This document shows positions 1 to 7,967 of a stretch of DNA of 64,000 bases, one piece after another. The position numbers and the translations under genes are program-made. The notes under the pieces are model-generated. The model did no database searches. It was not told the origin of the DNA and saw only the letters and a list, made by a program, of their open reading frames with translations. The DNA comes from Thaumasiovibrio occultus (GTDB lineage Bacteria > Pseudomonadota > Gammaproteobacteria > Enterobacterales > Vibrionaceae). Each line of letters starts with the position of its first letter. Position 1 is the stretch's first letter. The stretch lies in the NCBI GenBank assembly GCA_019703815.1, contig AP023052.1:2542001-2606000 (forward strand), given 5' to 3'.

Positions 1-798
1 TAATTCATTGAGTACCGACTTCAAGCGCTCTTCGAACTCGCCGCGGTATTTGGCACCTGCGATCAATGAGCCCATATCTAGTGACAGAACGCGTTTGTTC
101 TTAAGGCCTTCTGGCACCTCACCGTTCACCACACGTTGCGCCAAACCTTCCACGATCGCGGTTTTACCCACGCCAGGCTCACCGATGATCACTGGGTTAT
201 TTTTCGTGCGGCGCTGGAGCACTTGAATGGTGCGACGGATCTCGTCATCTCGGCCAATGACAGGGTCAAGTTTGCCCTGCTCGGCACGCTCGGTAAGATC
301 GACGGTGAATTTTTCCAACGCTTGGCGATTATCTTCTGCGTTTTGATCATCGACCTTCTGTCCACCACGCACTTGGTCGATAGCGTTTTCGACTTTCTCT
401 TTGGTGATGCCAAGCTCTTTAAGCAGTTTACCCAGCGCGCCTTTGTCTTCTGACGCCGCCAAAATGAAAAGCTCAGAGGAGATAAATTTATCGTTACGTT
501 TTTGCGCCAACTTGTCACACATGTTGAGCAGCATACCCATGCTACTCGACAGCTGCACATCGCCGCCGATGCCACTCACTTTAGGACAACGGTCGAGCAA
601 TTCGGCCAATCGCGAGCGTAACTGGCTCACATCCACACTGAGCATGGTCAGTAAAGGACGAATGGTGCTGCCATCTTGATTAAGCAGCGCCGTCATTAAG
701 TGCTCTGGCTCGATATATTGATGATCTCGTCCTAACGCCAACGATTGGGCATCGGAGATCGCCAATTGGAATTTGCTGGTAAATCTATCAAGACGCAT
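1..798 (-). CDS. clpB: ClpB disaggregase, N-terminal part (cut by window edge)
   Basis: Hexameric AAA+ chaperone that works with DnaK to dissolve protein aggregates in the cytoplasm. The first 266 residues are present and the frame runs off the left edge. Visible are the Clp N-domain (about 1-145), the start of nucleotide-binding domain 1 with Walker A GEPGVGKT at about 206-213, and the conserved [12 protein letters not shown] stretch close to the edge. The ATG at 798 gives [11 protein letters not shown], the usual ClpB start, behind an AAGGGGG ribosome site. A possible heat-shock (sigma-32) promoter lies about 50-80 bases upstream. Identification is by direct recognition of the family sequence; only the missing C-terminal two thirds cannot be judged. 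Confidence 0.97.
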   Translation of the reverse strand, partial: MRLDRFTSKFQLAISDAQSLALGRDHQYIEPEHLMTALLNQDGSTIRPLLTMLSVDVSQLRSRLAELLDRCPKVSGIGGDVQLSSSMGMLLNMCDKLAQKRNDKFISSELFILAASEDKGALGKLLKELGITKEKVENAIDQVRGGQKVDDQNAEDNRQALEKFTVDLTERAEQGKLDPVIGRDDEIRRTIQVLQRRTKNNPVIIGEPGVGKTAIVEGLAQRVVNGEVPEGLKNKRVLSLDMGSLIAGAKYRGEFEERLKSVLNEL

Positions 799-850
799 AC
801 GTCCCCCTTAGAGCACAACCTGTGTGTCACTTCATTATCTACTGCTGATG

Positions 851-879
851 ATATGGATGCCTTGGCGCAGATTTTCAAT
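851..879 (-). promoter_or_regulatory. Possible sigma-32 heat-shock promoter of clpB
   Basis: On the minus strand ATTGAAA is followed 13 bases later by CATCCATAT, close to the sigma-32 pattern CTTGAAA-N11-16-CCCATNT. It ends about 50 bases before the clpB ATG, and clpB is a classic sigma-32 gene. The -10 match is imperfect, so this is a prediction. Confidence 0.45.
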
Positions 880-1071
880 ATAGAAAGGCACAAATAGCGC
901 AATTAATCTTCTCGGAGGTGAAATCGATTTTCGTGACGTCTCGCAAGGTATTCTGCAAGCATTGAAAATCAAACCGCTTTCAACTAGATCATTCGCAAAT
1001 TTCCGCGCTATCAATAGCTATTTATTCCTTAGCAGCGACACTAACGTCTTTATAGTAGGGATTTAAGAATA

Positions 1072-1485
1072 ATGAAATATTTAAAATCAGTTTGTGCTTG
1101 TGCTGTTGCAGCGCTATCTGTGGGCTGTGCGTCAACCGATTACGACTACACAGTCTGTGACGAATACATGTCGGGCGTCAGCCTTACCTATCAGCTACCT
1201 ATGGACAGAGTAGAGGATGCCGGTGACTTTATTGAAGAGAAAACCGAATACTTGAAAGAGTTGATGAGTGATCCTGCCTTTATTCGCTCTTCGTCCATTA
1301 ATAGCTCAATCTCGCTTTACCATGACATCGATTATGAAACAAATGAGATGCAGGAGTCAGAAATGTTCGGCGCCTACATGTATGCCTCATTTGACGGAAC
1401 ACCTGAAGCCGTTACTTTATTGCTTCAGAGTGAAGGCTATATCAGCATTGATATTTCTCAGTGCCATGAGCAATCAGAAGAGTAA
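1072..1485 (+). CDS. Small predicted lipoprotein of unknown function
   Basis: I do not recognise this family. The 137-residue protein starts with a short basic N-terminus, a hydrophobic stretch and a lipobox ending at Cys19 (LSVGC), so it should be lipid-modified and sit in the inner or outer membrane. The residue after the Cys is Ala, and Asp occurs a few residues later. The mature part is acidic, with only two more cysteines (about residue 29 and near the C-terminus), which could form a disulfide. It stands alone between divergent clpB and convergent pgeF and ends just before a strong bidirectional terminator. No catalytic motif is visible. The lipoprotein call is firm; the role is unknown. 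Confidence 0.75.
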   Translation: MKYLKSVCACAVAALSVGCASTDYDYTVCDEYMSGVSLTYQLPMDRVEDAGDFIEEKTEYLKELMSDPAFIRSSSINSSISLYHDIDYETNEMQESEMFGAYMYASFDGTPEAVTLLLQSEGYISIDISQCHEQSEE

Positions 1486-1512
1486 TCTCACTGGCAAGAA
1501 ACTGCAGAAAAG

Positions 1513-1540
1513 AAAAAGAGCGACATAGGTCGCTCTTTTT
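1513..1540. terminator. Bidirectional terminator between the lipoprotein gene and pgeF
   Basis: An 8-bp perfect stem (AGAGCGAC / GTCGCTCT) with a 4-base loop is flanked by an A-run on the left and a T-run on the right, so it can stop transcripts from both converging genes. Confidence 0.85.
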
Positions 1541-1562
1541 GATCTGATAGAAGGGCTATATT

Positions 1563-2291
1563 TTAAGATTCAATCCAAATAAGGCTGGCTTGACGTCCAG
1601 TATCCTTGTCTCGACGATAAGAGAAAAAGCGCGCAGGATCGGAAACAGTGCATTGATCGCCGCCGTAAACTTGCTCAATTCCCATCGCATTCAAGCGAAT
1701 ACGTGCAAGGTGATAGATATCTGCGAGCCACTTGTCACCGTGCTCAACAAACGCAGCACTGGCTTGAGAATGCTGAGCAATAAACGCTTCTCGCACCTCC
1801 CCACCCACTTCAAACTGAGACGGGCCAATAGCAGGACCTAACCACGCCATGATCTGATCGTTCGGCGCGCTAAACTCTGCGACGGTCGCTTCCAGCACCC
1901 CGCCAGCAAGCCCTCGCCATCCGGCATGTGCCGCGCCCACTTCACTGCCATCGGTGCTGCAAAAGAGCACAGGTAAACAGTCGGCGGTCATCACCACACA
2001 CACTTTTTCGGCTTGCGCTGAATACGCGGCATCGGCATCCGGCGTTTCGCCTTCGACCCAATGAGCGAGATTGATCACCCGCGTGCCGTGCACTTGGTTT
2101 AACCAACACGGCGCTTGCGGCGCTACAGTCAGGAGTTGATGACGGTTTTGTGCGACATCTTCTGATTTATCCCCAACGTGATCGCCCAAGTTCAACGCAT
2201 CAAAAGGCGATTGACTCACGCCGCCACTGCGGGTGGTGCTGATCGCTTTCACGCGCGCCGGTGCTGGCCAGTTAGGGATAATCCAGTCCAT
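1563..2291 (-). CDS. pgeF: PgeF (YfiH) multicopper/laccase-fold peptidoglycan editing factor
   Basis: YfiH/PgeF family cytoplasmic hydrolase. In E. coli it removes wrongly incorporated L-Ser-containing muropeptide precursors; homologues also have purine-nucleoside phosphorylase and adenosine deaminase activity. The 242-residue length is normal. The metal-binding motifs are present: NQVHGT near residue 65, TADCLPVLF near 102 and AHAGWRG near 121. Its ATG shares one base with the rluD stop codon (TAATG), so the two are translationally coupled, an arrangement conserved in enterobacteria and vibrios. It ends at the bidirectional terminator at 1513-1540. Confident on family; exact substrate here is inferred from E. 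coli. Confidence 0.93.
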   Translation of the reverse strand: MDWIIPNWPAPARVKAISTTRSGGVSQSPFDALNLGDHVGDKSEDVAQNRHQLLTVAPQAPCWLNQVHGTRVINLAHWVEGETPDADAAYSAQAEKVCVVMTADCLPVLFCSTDGSEVGAAHAGWRGLAGGVLEATVAEFSAPNDQIMAWLGPAIGPSQFEVGGEVREAFIAQHSQASAAFVEHGDKWLADIYHLARIRLNAMGIEQVYGGDQCTVSDPARFFSYRRDKDTGRQASLIWIES

Positions 2292-3265
2292 TAGAAGTCG
2301 TCCTCTCCGTATTTCTGCATGTCGTCACGTAACACTTCAGCAAGATGTACCATGTCCTCTGGTACCGGTGCATGCCATTCCATCACTTCTTTGGTGGTTG
2401 GATGCTCCAAACGCAACATGCGAGCGTGAAGGGCTTGGCGATCAAACTTACGTAGGGTTTGGATCAGCTCTTGCTCTGCGTTACGTGGTGGACGTGGACG
2501 ACCGCCGTATTGTGGATCACCCACTAGCGGGTGGTTCAAAAACGCCATATGAACACGGATCTGGTGGGTACGCCCCGTTTCCAGACGCAGAATAATACGG
2601 GTGTGTTCACGGAAGTGCTCAGCCACGCGGTAATGGGTGATTGCCGGCTTACCGAACTCACTCACCGCCATCAAGGTACGTTTGGTTGAGTGACGACCAA
2701 TCGGCTTTTCAACCATACCGCCACCGGTCATGGTGCCGATAGCAATCGCTTCGTATTCACGGGTGAACTTGCGCTTTTGCAGCTGGCGCACCAAACGGGT
2801 TTGTGCCGGTACATTCTTCGCCACCACCATCAATCCTGTGGTGTCTTTATCCAAACGGTGCACGATACCTGCTCGCGGTACTTCGGCAATATCAGGATAA
2901 CGGTACAGCAAGGCATTCAAAATCGTGCCGTTAGGTGTACCTGCACCTGGATGCACCACCAAATCACGCGGTTTGTTGATCACCAAAATATCGTCATCTT
3001 CGTAAACGATATTCAGTGGGATATCTTGCGGTTCAAATCGAACTTCATCCGCGATCTCAGCATCAACAGAGATGCTCTCACCACCCATCACCTTGATGCG
3101 TGGTTTGTTACTGACGACACCATCAACGGTGACCTTGTCAGACAAGATCCATTCCTTGATCCGTGAACGTGAGTAATCAGAGAAGAGTTCAGCCAGCGCT
3201 TGATCTAAACGCTGACCCAATTGTGAGTCTTTAACGACTGCGGTTAATACTATCTGCTGTGCCAT
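2291..3265 (-). CDS. rluD: RluD 23S rRNA pseudouridine synthase (1911/1915/1917)
   Basis: Converts three uridines in helix 69 of 23S rRNA to pseudouridine during 50S assembly. The 324-residue protein has an N-terminal S4 RNA-binding domain (about 17-75) and the RluA-family catalytic domain with HRLDKDT at 136-142, whose Asp139 is the nucleophile. The open frame extends upstream to a TTG at 3280, but the ATG at 3265 gives MAQQIVLTA, matching the E. coli start, so I prefer it. It overlaps pgeF by one base downstream and is divergent from bamD, the order seen in E. coli (yfiH-rluD / bamD). Confidence 0.95.
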   Translation of the reverse strand: MAQQIVLTAVVKDSQLGQRLDQALAELFSDYSRSRIKEWILSDKVTVDGVVSNKPRIKVMGGESISVDAEIADEVRFEPQDIPLNIVYEDDDILVINKPRDLVVHPGAGTPNGTILNALLYRYPDIAEVPRAGIVHRLDKDTTGLMVVAKNVPAQTRLVRQLQKRKFTREYEAIAIGTMTGGGMVEKPIGRHSTKRTLMAVSEFGKPAITHYRVAEHFREHTRIILRLETGRTHQIRVHMAFLNHPLVGDPQYGGRPRPPRNAEQELIQTLRKFDRQALHARMLRLEHPTTKEVMEWHAPVPEDMVHLAEVLRDDMQKYGEDDF

Positions 3266-3401
3266 GTCGAACTTTTTCAAAAACTGTGGGACTAATTGAC
3301 GCGTGGTGCGTAAAATAGACGGATTACGCTATTGTAACGTACTCGGCCTACGCCGACACGTTTATTGCAACAAATTTTAGTTCAAGGAAGTTGACGCAGT
3401 C

Positions 3402-4127
3402 ATGAAACATCTCTCTCTATGCGGCTTACTGGCCATTGCACTACTGGCGGGTTGCTCGACCAGCAGTGACACTCTTGTACCTGATGATCAACCGGGTGAC
3501 TTGTACGCTGAAGCACAGAAGAGCCTGCAGCAAGGCCTCTGGACTCAGGCAACAGAGAAGTTGGAAGCATTGGACTCGCGCTATCCATTCGGTGCTTATT
3601 CTGAGCAAGTGCAGATGGACTTGATTTACGCTTACTACAAAAGCGACAACTTCCCACTAGCAGAAGCGACCATCAGCCGCTTTAACCGCTTGCACCCGTC
3701 GCACCCGAAAGCCGATTGGGTTCTGTACATGAAAGGGTTAACCGCCATGGCGCAAGATCGCAGCTTTATGCATGATCTTTTCCGCGTTGATCGCTCAGAT
3801 CGTGATCCCGAGCCTGCGCGTCGTGCCTTTGCCGATTTTCAGCGCCTGTTAGAGCGCTACCCTGACAGCAACTACGCCGCCGATGCACAGGCGCGTATGG
3901 TGTTCTTGAAAAACCGCCTCGCCAATTACGAGCTAGCGACCGTCGATTTCTATATTCGTCGTGGCGCATGGGTGGCCGCATTGAACCGCGCGCAGCAACT
4001 ACAACAGTACTATCCAGATACCGAAGCCGCACGCAAGGTGCTGCCATTCATGCTAACCGCTTACAACGAGTTAGGACTGGAAGAGCCTGCTGAGTTTACG
4101 CGTCAAATGATGGCGATAAATCCTTAA
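3402..4127 (+). CDS. bamD: BamD outer-membrane assembly lipoprotein
   Basis: Essential lipoprotein of the BAM complex that inserts beta-barrel proteins into the outer membrane. The 241-residue length fits the family (245 in E. coli). A signal peptide ends at the lipobox LLAGC, with Cys18 as the lipidated residue. The rest is a series of TPR-like helical repeats, including the conserved LDSRYPFGAYSEQ and DSNYAADAQARM segments. It is divergent from rluD with 136 bases between the start codons, so a promoter region is shared. An AAGGAAG ribosome site sits about 12 bases before the ATG. A strong terminator follows the stop. Confidence 0.95.
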   Translation: MKHLSLCGLLAIALLAGCSTSSDTLVPDDQPGDLYAEAQKSLQQGLWTQATEKLEALDSRYPFGAYSEQVQMDLIYAYYKSDNFPLAEATISRFNRLHPSHPKADWVLYMKGLTAMAQDRSFMHDLFRVDRSDRDPEPARRAFADFQRLLERYPDSNYAADAQARMVFLKNRLANYELATVDFYIRRGAWVAALNRAQQLQQYYPDTEAARKVLPFMLTAYNELGLEEPAEFTRQMMAINP

Positions 4128-4164
4128 GTCGCCCACAAATCTGTAGTCAGAGCTCAACTCGAAG

Positions 4165-4197
4165 GCGCTAACATTTTGCCGTGTTAGCGCTTTTTTA
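4165..4197 (+). terminator. Terminator of bamD
   Basis: Nine-base stem GCGCTAACA / TGTTAGCGC with an 8-base loop, followed by TTTTTT. Confidence 0.9.
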
Positions 4198-4413
4198 ATG
4201 CCCTTTTTCCAACCTTGCCGCTCTGTGATCAGCAAGCAAAGCGTATCCACTCACCTGCATCGCTTTACGCCTCACCTTCTTGTTCGTGAGCACTGCGGTG
4301 ATTCTGTTCACCGACAGGGAGGGCCGCACGACCTATCTTTTCCAAACTGCCATTACAGCGCAGCAATACATTTGGTAATTGGTGTATTCACAATATGGAA
4401 ACGACGAGGAAAT

Positions 4414-4477
4414 GAGAAAAAGAGAAAAAGAGAAAAAGAGAAAAAGAGAAAAAGAGAAAAAGAGAAAAAGAGAAAAA
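4414..4477. repeat. Eight tandem copies of the octamer GAGAAAAA
   Basis: The unit GAGAAAAA is repeated exactly eight times without a mismatch, giving a 64-base purine-only tract on the plus strand. It lies in the gene-free stretch between bamD and raiA. Tracts like this change length by replication slippage; an 8-base unit would shift any reading frame through it and would alter promoter spacing. No convincing gene crosses it: the long open frames here exist only because the repeat has no stop codons. Confidence 0.97.
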
Positions 4478-4544
4478 GGCGATGATGGAAGAGGAGCGGC
4501 AACAAAGATAAGCCACCACACCTTTTTATTTTCGCAAGCCCAAA

Positions 4545-4760
4545 AAAGACAAAAACCGAGCGCAAAGCTCGGTTTGTTTCCAATCCATTTACAAGCATCG
4601 TTCGTTCGAGAGAGGCTGATGCTGCCCGGTGATTGACTTATCGTTGTTAAAAGTTCGAACGAGTCCCCTAAATGCACAGGCAAATAGTGTTCTTGATTTC
4701 TCCATACTGCCTCAAGCGCAGTAACAAAAACAAGGGAAATCACGATAAAATTTTTACAAA
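4545..4760 (-). ncRNA. Candidate small RNA upstream of the 4551-4575 terminator
   Basis: The only support is indirect: an orphan terminator on the minus strand, a long-range 8-bp stem (TCGTTCGA at 4602-4609 with TCGAACGA at 4655-4662) and a final G-C hairpin, in a stretch with no believable CDS. I see no strong promoter and do not recognise a known RNA family. The 5' end is a guess. A 163-residue minus-strand frame also covers the region, but its product runs through the octamer repeat and looks non-coding. Confidence 0.3.
4551..4575 (-). terminator. Rho-independent terminator, minus strand, of an unassigned transcript
   Basis: Nine-base perfect stem AAACCGAGC / GCTCGGTTT with a 5-base loop. 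On the minus strand it is followed by a T-rich stretch (TTTTTGTCTTTTTT), much stronger than the plus-strand side. There is no annotated minus-strand gene upstream of it, which suggests a small RNA or short transcript starting between about 4650 and 4800. Confidence 0.65.
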
Positions 4761-4893
4761 ATAAATACCGCTCACATTTCATCGGGCCAACAGGATTTCC
4801 GTGGAAAAAGGTGATCCGAGTCACGTTTTTATAGCCTCAAATCCGTATTCTGAAAGTGAACCCAATAAAGGGGTAGCAACAGAGGAAAGCTAT

Positions 4894-5247
4894 ATGAAAA
4901 TAGAAATCACTGGTAAAAACCTAGAAGTCACTCCTGCTATCCGCGCTCGCATTGAAGCAAAATTCGAAAAACTGGAGAAATGGGAAGTTCCTCTGCTTAA
5001 GCGCCACGCCGTCATCAGCCAAGAGCCAAATAAAAAATTCAAAATTGAAGCGTCTGCCTCTATTCCAGGAGGGAAGCTCATTGCATCGGCAGACCACGAA
5101 GATATGTACGGCGCGATCACTGAGATGTTCCAAAAAATGGAGCGTCAGCTAAATAAGCAAACCCATAAACCTGAGAGCCGCCGCGCCTCACACGCACAAG
5201 TTTTTGCGGAAGAGCCAGAAACCGAAATCCTAGAGGAAGAAATCTAA
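4894..5247 (+). CDS. raiA: RaiA (YfiA) ribosome-associated inhibitor / hibernation factor
   Basis: Binds the 30S A/P sites in stationary phase or cold shock, inactivating 70S ribosomes as monomers. The open frame begins at a GTG at 4801, but the ATG at 4894 is preceded by AGAGGAAA at the right distance and gives MKIEITGKNLEVTPAIR, matching the family start; this yields 117 residues (113 in E. coli). The HPF/YfiA fold motifs EDMYGAI and MERQLNKQTHK are present and the acidic C-terminal tail is typical of RaiA rather than of short HPF. It sits just before pheL-pheA, the same order as in E. coli. Confidence 0.94.
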   Translation: MKIEITGKNLEVTPAIRARIEAKFEKLEKWEVPLLKRHAVISQEPNKKFKIEASASIPGGKLIASADHEDMYGAITEMFQKMERQLNKQTHKPESRRASHAQVFAEEPETEILEEEI

Positions 5248-5257
5248 GCGAATTCCT

Positions 5258-5279
5258 GACCCCGCCAATGAGCGGGGTC
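5258..5279 (+). terminator. Hairpin after raiA
   Basis: Eight-base perfect stem GACCCCGC / GCGGGGTC with a 6-base loop, 10 bases after the raiA stop. There is no T-run (AACCCCTTG follows), so it may be a weak or Rho-assisted terminator or a 3' end stabiliser. Confidence 0.55.
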
Positions 5280-5285
5280 AACCCC

Positions 5286-5315
5286 TTGACAAATCCTTAC
5301 CCCCTCCCTTATTGT
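5286..5315 (+). promoter_or_regulatory. Promoter of pheL-pheA
   Basis: Perfect -35 TTGACA (5286-5291), 18-base spacer, -10 TATTGT (5310-5315). The start point near 5322 gives a leader transcript containing pheL and the attenuator. Confidence 0.75.
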
Positions 5316-5347
5316 AAAGTTTCTTAAACACCACACGGCCAGATAGA

Positions 5348-5398
5348 ATGAAGAACCTGTTTTTCTTTGCTTTCTTTTTTATCTCACTCGACATCTGA
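5348..5398 (+). CDS. pheL: PheL leader peptide of the pheA attenuator
   Basis: Sixteen-residue peptide MKNLFFFAFFFISLDI with six phenylalanine codons in seven consecutive positions. Family knowledge: when charged tRNA-Phe is scarce the ribosome stalls on these codons, an antiterminator forms and pheA is transcribed; when it is plentiful the downstream terminator forms. The promoter lies just upstream and the terminator hairpin 45 bases downstream, in the right order. The ORF is too short for ordinary gene finders. Its Phe run is decisive for the call. Confidence 0.93.
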   Translation: MKNLFFFAFFFISLDI

Positions 5399-5442
5399 GG
5401 GAGAGCTGAGCTGTAGAAAAAGAAAACCAAGACAAACAGACA

Positions 5443-5467
5443 GCCTCCCACTCAGGGAGGCTTTTTT
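5443..5467 (+). terminator. Transcription attenuator of pheA
   Basis: Stem GCCTCCC / GGGAGGC with a 5-base loop, followed by TTTTTT, located between pheL and pheA. The upstream GAGGGAGAGCTGAGCTG segment right after the pheL stop can pair with the 5' arm (CAGCCTCCC) as an antiterminator, which is the attenuation design. Confidence 0.9.
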
Positions 5468-5512
5468 GTATCAGGTATTTTGAGTACGACTAGCTAACTA
5501 ACGGGAACCATC

Positions 5513-6697
5513 ATGACGGATGCAGCCATGCCACTGGAACAAATCAGGGAAGAGATCACCGCACTGGATAATGAGCTTGTTGCGTTGCTCGCAAGACGAC
5601 GCAAACTCAGCATTGAAGTCGCCAAAAGCAAAATTGGCACCACTAAACCCGTGCGTGATCAGGCAAGAGAGCAAATGCTGCTGCAACGCCTGATTTCTGA
5701 AGGGCAAAAGCATCAATTAGATGGCCAATACGTTACCCAAATCTTCCATACCATTATTGAAGATTCAGTACTGTACCAACAAGCCTACCTGCAACAACTC
5801 ACCAACCCAGATAGCGCTCAGCCATCCGTCCGTGTTTCTTTCCTTGGTAATAAAGGCTCGTACTCACACCTGGCCACCCGTAATTACTTTAGCCGTAAGC
5901 AAACGCAAGTGGTTGAGATGAATTGCAGCAGCTTCAAAGACATCATTAACCAAGTCGAGCGAGGACAAACCGACTACGGTGTGCTGCCAATTGAAAACAC
6001 CAGCTCAGGCTCCATTAATGAAGTGTATGATCTGCTGCAACACACCCGCCTGTCGATTGTTGGCGAAATCACCCTGCCGATTGAACATTGCTTGCTGACT
6101 GCGGTCGATACGCACCTCGAAGCGATTGATACACTTTATTCGCATCCACAGCCCCACCAGCAATGCAGTGAATTTCTCCACAGCTTAGGCGATATCAAGC
6201 AAGAGTATTGCTCGAGCACCGCCGATGCGATGGAAGTGGTGGCACAAAAGAAGCTCGCCAATATCGCGGCGATCGGTCACGCCAGTAGCGGCGCCCTCTA
6301 CGGCCTGCAAGTACTCAAAACCGATATCGCGAACCAAGATGAGAACCATACTCGCTTTATCGTGGTAGCGCGCAAAGCAGTCGATGTCACGCCGTTGGTC
6401 CCAGCTAAAACCACGCTGATCATGTCGACAGATCAAAAGCCTGGATCGCTGGTTGAATGCTTGTTAGTGCTACGTAACCTCAACATCAATATGGCAAAGC
6501 TCGAATCGCGCCCGGTGATGGGCAATCCGTGGGAAGAGATGTTCTACTTAGACGTGGAAGGCAATATCAAATCGGACACCATGCAACAAGCGATGGACGA
6601 TTTGACCCGTCTCACTCGCACCATCAAAGTGCTGGGTTGCTACCCATCAGAAAACGTTAAACCGGTCGATCCGAATACCGGTGAGCTTATCGACTAA
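5513..6697 (+). CDS. pheA: PheA bifunctional chorismate mutase / prephenate dehydratase
   Basis: Converts chorismate to prephenate and then to phenylpyruvate in phenylalanine synthesis. The 394-residue protein has the AroQ chorismate mutase helices (about 8-95), the prephenate dehydratase domain (about 108-290, with LPIENTSSGSINEVYDLL and HTRFIVV) and a C-terminal ACT domain (about 300-385, with KPGSLVECL and ESRP) that gives phenylalanine feedback inhibition. The ATG at 5513 follows ACGGGAA. It is controlled by the pheL attenuator upstream and converges with tyrA-aroF across a shared terminator. Confidence 0.97.
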   Translation: MTDAAMPLEQIREEITALDNELVALLARRRKLSIEVAKSKIGTTKPVRDQAREQMLLQRLISEGQKHQLDGQYVTQIFHTIIEDSVLYQQAYLQQLTNPDSAQPSVRVSFLGNKGSYSHLATRNYFSRKQTQVVEMNCSSFKDIINQVERGQTDYGVLPIENTSSGSINEVYDLLQHTRLSIVGEITLPIEHCLLTAVDTHLEAIDTLYSHPQPHQQCSEFLHSLGDIKQEYCSSTADAMEVVAQKKLANIAAIGHASSGALYGLQVLKTDIANQDENHTRFIVVARKAVDVTPLVPAKTTLIMSTDQKPGSLVECLLVLRNLNINMAKLESRPVMGNPWEEMFYLDVEGNIKSDTMQQAMDDLTRLTRTIKVLGCYPSENVKPVDPNTGELID

Positions 6698-6783
6698 CCC
6701 TGTCGGCGCAGTGTCGAAAAAAACTGGCTTGCGCTTTCATCAGGAAAAACAAAGCTCAAACAGCAATGATAAAAAATAGTGAT

Positions 6784-6817
6784 AAAAAAACGGAGAGGCA
6801 CCGCCTCTCCGTTTTTT
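6784..6817. terminator. Bidirectional terminator between pheA and tyrA
   Basis: Nine-base stem CGGAGAGGC / GCCTCTCCG with a 3-base loop, seven A before it and six T after it; serves both converging genes. Confidence 0.95.
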
Positions 6818-6832
6818 GTTTAACAGGGAAAG

Positions 6833-7960
6833 TTAACCGCGATGGGTCGCGTCGTTCGCTTGGCGCAACAACCCTTGGCTCTCTTTCAAAAAGCGGCCGG
6901 CAAAGTCACCAAACCAGGTTTCCACTTGATCAAAGGCTTGCTTAAAGCCGGCTTTATCTTGGTTCTCCAACAGCGCTATCGCTTGACCAAAGCGCTGATG
7001 GAAACGCTTGATCATCGCGATGTTCTGCGGCGACGACATAATGATATCGCCGTACAAGCTACCATCTTGAGCAAAAAGACGCCCCACCATCGCAAGCTCT
7101 AAGCGATAAATCGGTGAACTCATTGCCAGTAGCTGCTCTAAGCGCGGATCTTCTTCCGCCAAATGCACGCCGTAAACAAACGAGGTAAAGTGACGCAACG
7201 CTTGGATCAAGGTCATCCCCTGATCGTGCTCAATCGCACTCACGCGCTCAATAGAAGCGCCCCAAATCTGGAACTGCTCCAACAACCACTGGTAACTTTC
7301 TGGATTACGACCGTCACAATAGATGATCACCTGTTTCGCCAAGCTGCTAATGTCTGGGCCAAACATCGGATGCAAGCCAACCACTGGGCCTTGATGCACT
7401 TCTAGCATGGCCTGCAGCGGCTCGCTCTTGATTGAGGTGAGATCTGCCAAGATACAATCCGCCGGCAAATTACCTAAGCGACGGATCACGCCATCAGTAA
7501 GGTGAATAGGCACAGTTACCACCACCATTCCTGCACCGTCTAAGATCTCATCCGCGCGATCCCAGTCTTGGCTGCCCAAAATCCGCACGTCATAGCCGGA
7601 AAGGGTAAACAGTTTGGCAAACAACTTACCTAACTGGCCTTTACCGCCCACGATCACGATTGGGCGCAGTTCAGGATTCAAACACTTAAAACCCGAATCG
7701 TTCTCACTGGCATAAGACTCACGCATGGTACGGCGCAGAATATCTTCGATCAGATCAGGCGGTACCCCTTGCTGCGCGGCTTCATCACGGCGAGATGCTA
7801 ACATCGCGGCTTCGCGATCGGGGGCATAAATAGGTAAGCCGTGTTGACTCTTTACTTCACCCACTTGCGCGACGAGCGCCAAACGCTCCGCCAACAAGGC
7901 CACCATTTGCTTGTCGACCGCATCTATTTTGTCTCTCAGCTGAGATAATTCCGCTACCAT
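6833..7960 (-). CDS. tyrA: TyrA bifunctional chorismate mutase / prephenate dehydrogenase
   Basis: Makes 4-hydroxyphenylpyruvate, the direct precursor of tyrosine. The 375-residue length matches E. coli TyrA (373). Residues 1-90 form the AroQ mutase domain ([19 protein letters not shown]); from about 100 there is an NAD-binding dehydrogenase domain with [16 protein letters not shown] and the HPMFGPD motif. It lies 7 bases downstream of aroF and should be cotranscribed with it under TyrR, as in E. coli aroF-tyrA. Confidence 0.97.
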   Translation of the reverse strand: MVAELSQLRDKIDAVDKQMVALLAERLALVAQVGEVKSQHGLPIYAPDREAAMLASRRDEAAQQGVPPDLIEDILRRTMRESYASENDSGFKCLNPELRPIVIVGGKGQLGKLFAKLFTLSGYDVRILGSQDWDRADEILDGAGMVVVTVPIHLTDGVIRRLGNLPADCILADLTSIKSEPLQAMLEVHQGPVVGLHPMFGPDISSLAKQVIIYCDGRNPESYQWLLEQFQIWGASIERVSAIEHDQGMTLIQALRHFTSFVYGVHLAEEDPRLEQLLAMSSPIYRLELAMVGRLFAQDGSLYGDIIMSSPQNIAMIKRFHQRFGQAIALLENQDKAGFKQAFDQVETWFGDFAGRFLKESQGLLRQANDATHRG

Positions 7961-7967
7961 TTCCCGA

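Larger units (their letters stand above)
4198..4893. other. Gene-free stretch between bamD and raiA
   Basis: About 700 bases holding the octamer repeat (4414-4477), the minus-strand terminator (4551-4575) and presumably the raiA promoter in its last 150 bases. No open frame here has a ribosome site and a plausible protein. Confidence 0.6.

Noticed and set aside
4198..4485. 95-residue plus-strand ORF ending in a Lys/Arg/Glu repeat
   Set aside because: Begins inside the bamD terminator T-run and owes its length to stop-free GAGAAAAA repeats.
4333..4824. 163-residue minus-strand ORF across the octamer repeat
   Set aside because: Low-complexity Phe/Ser/Leu product from the repeat, no ribosome site, and it also runs through a terminator hairpin.
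4801..4893. N-terminal extension of RaiA from a GTG start
   Set aside because: The ATG at 4894 has a good ribosome site and matches the family N-terminus.
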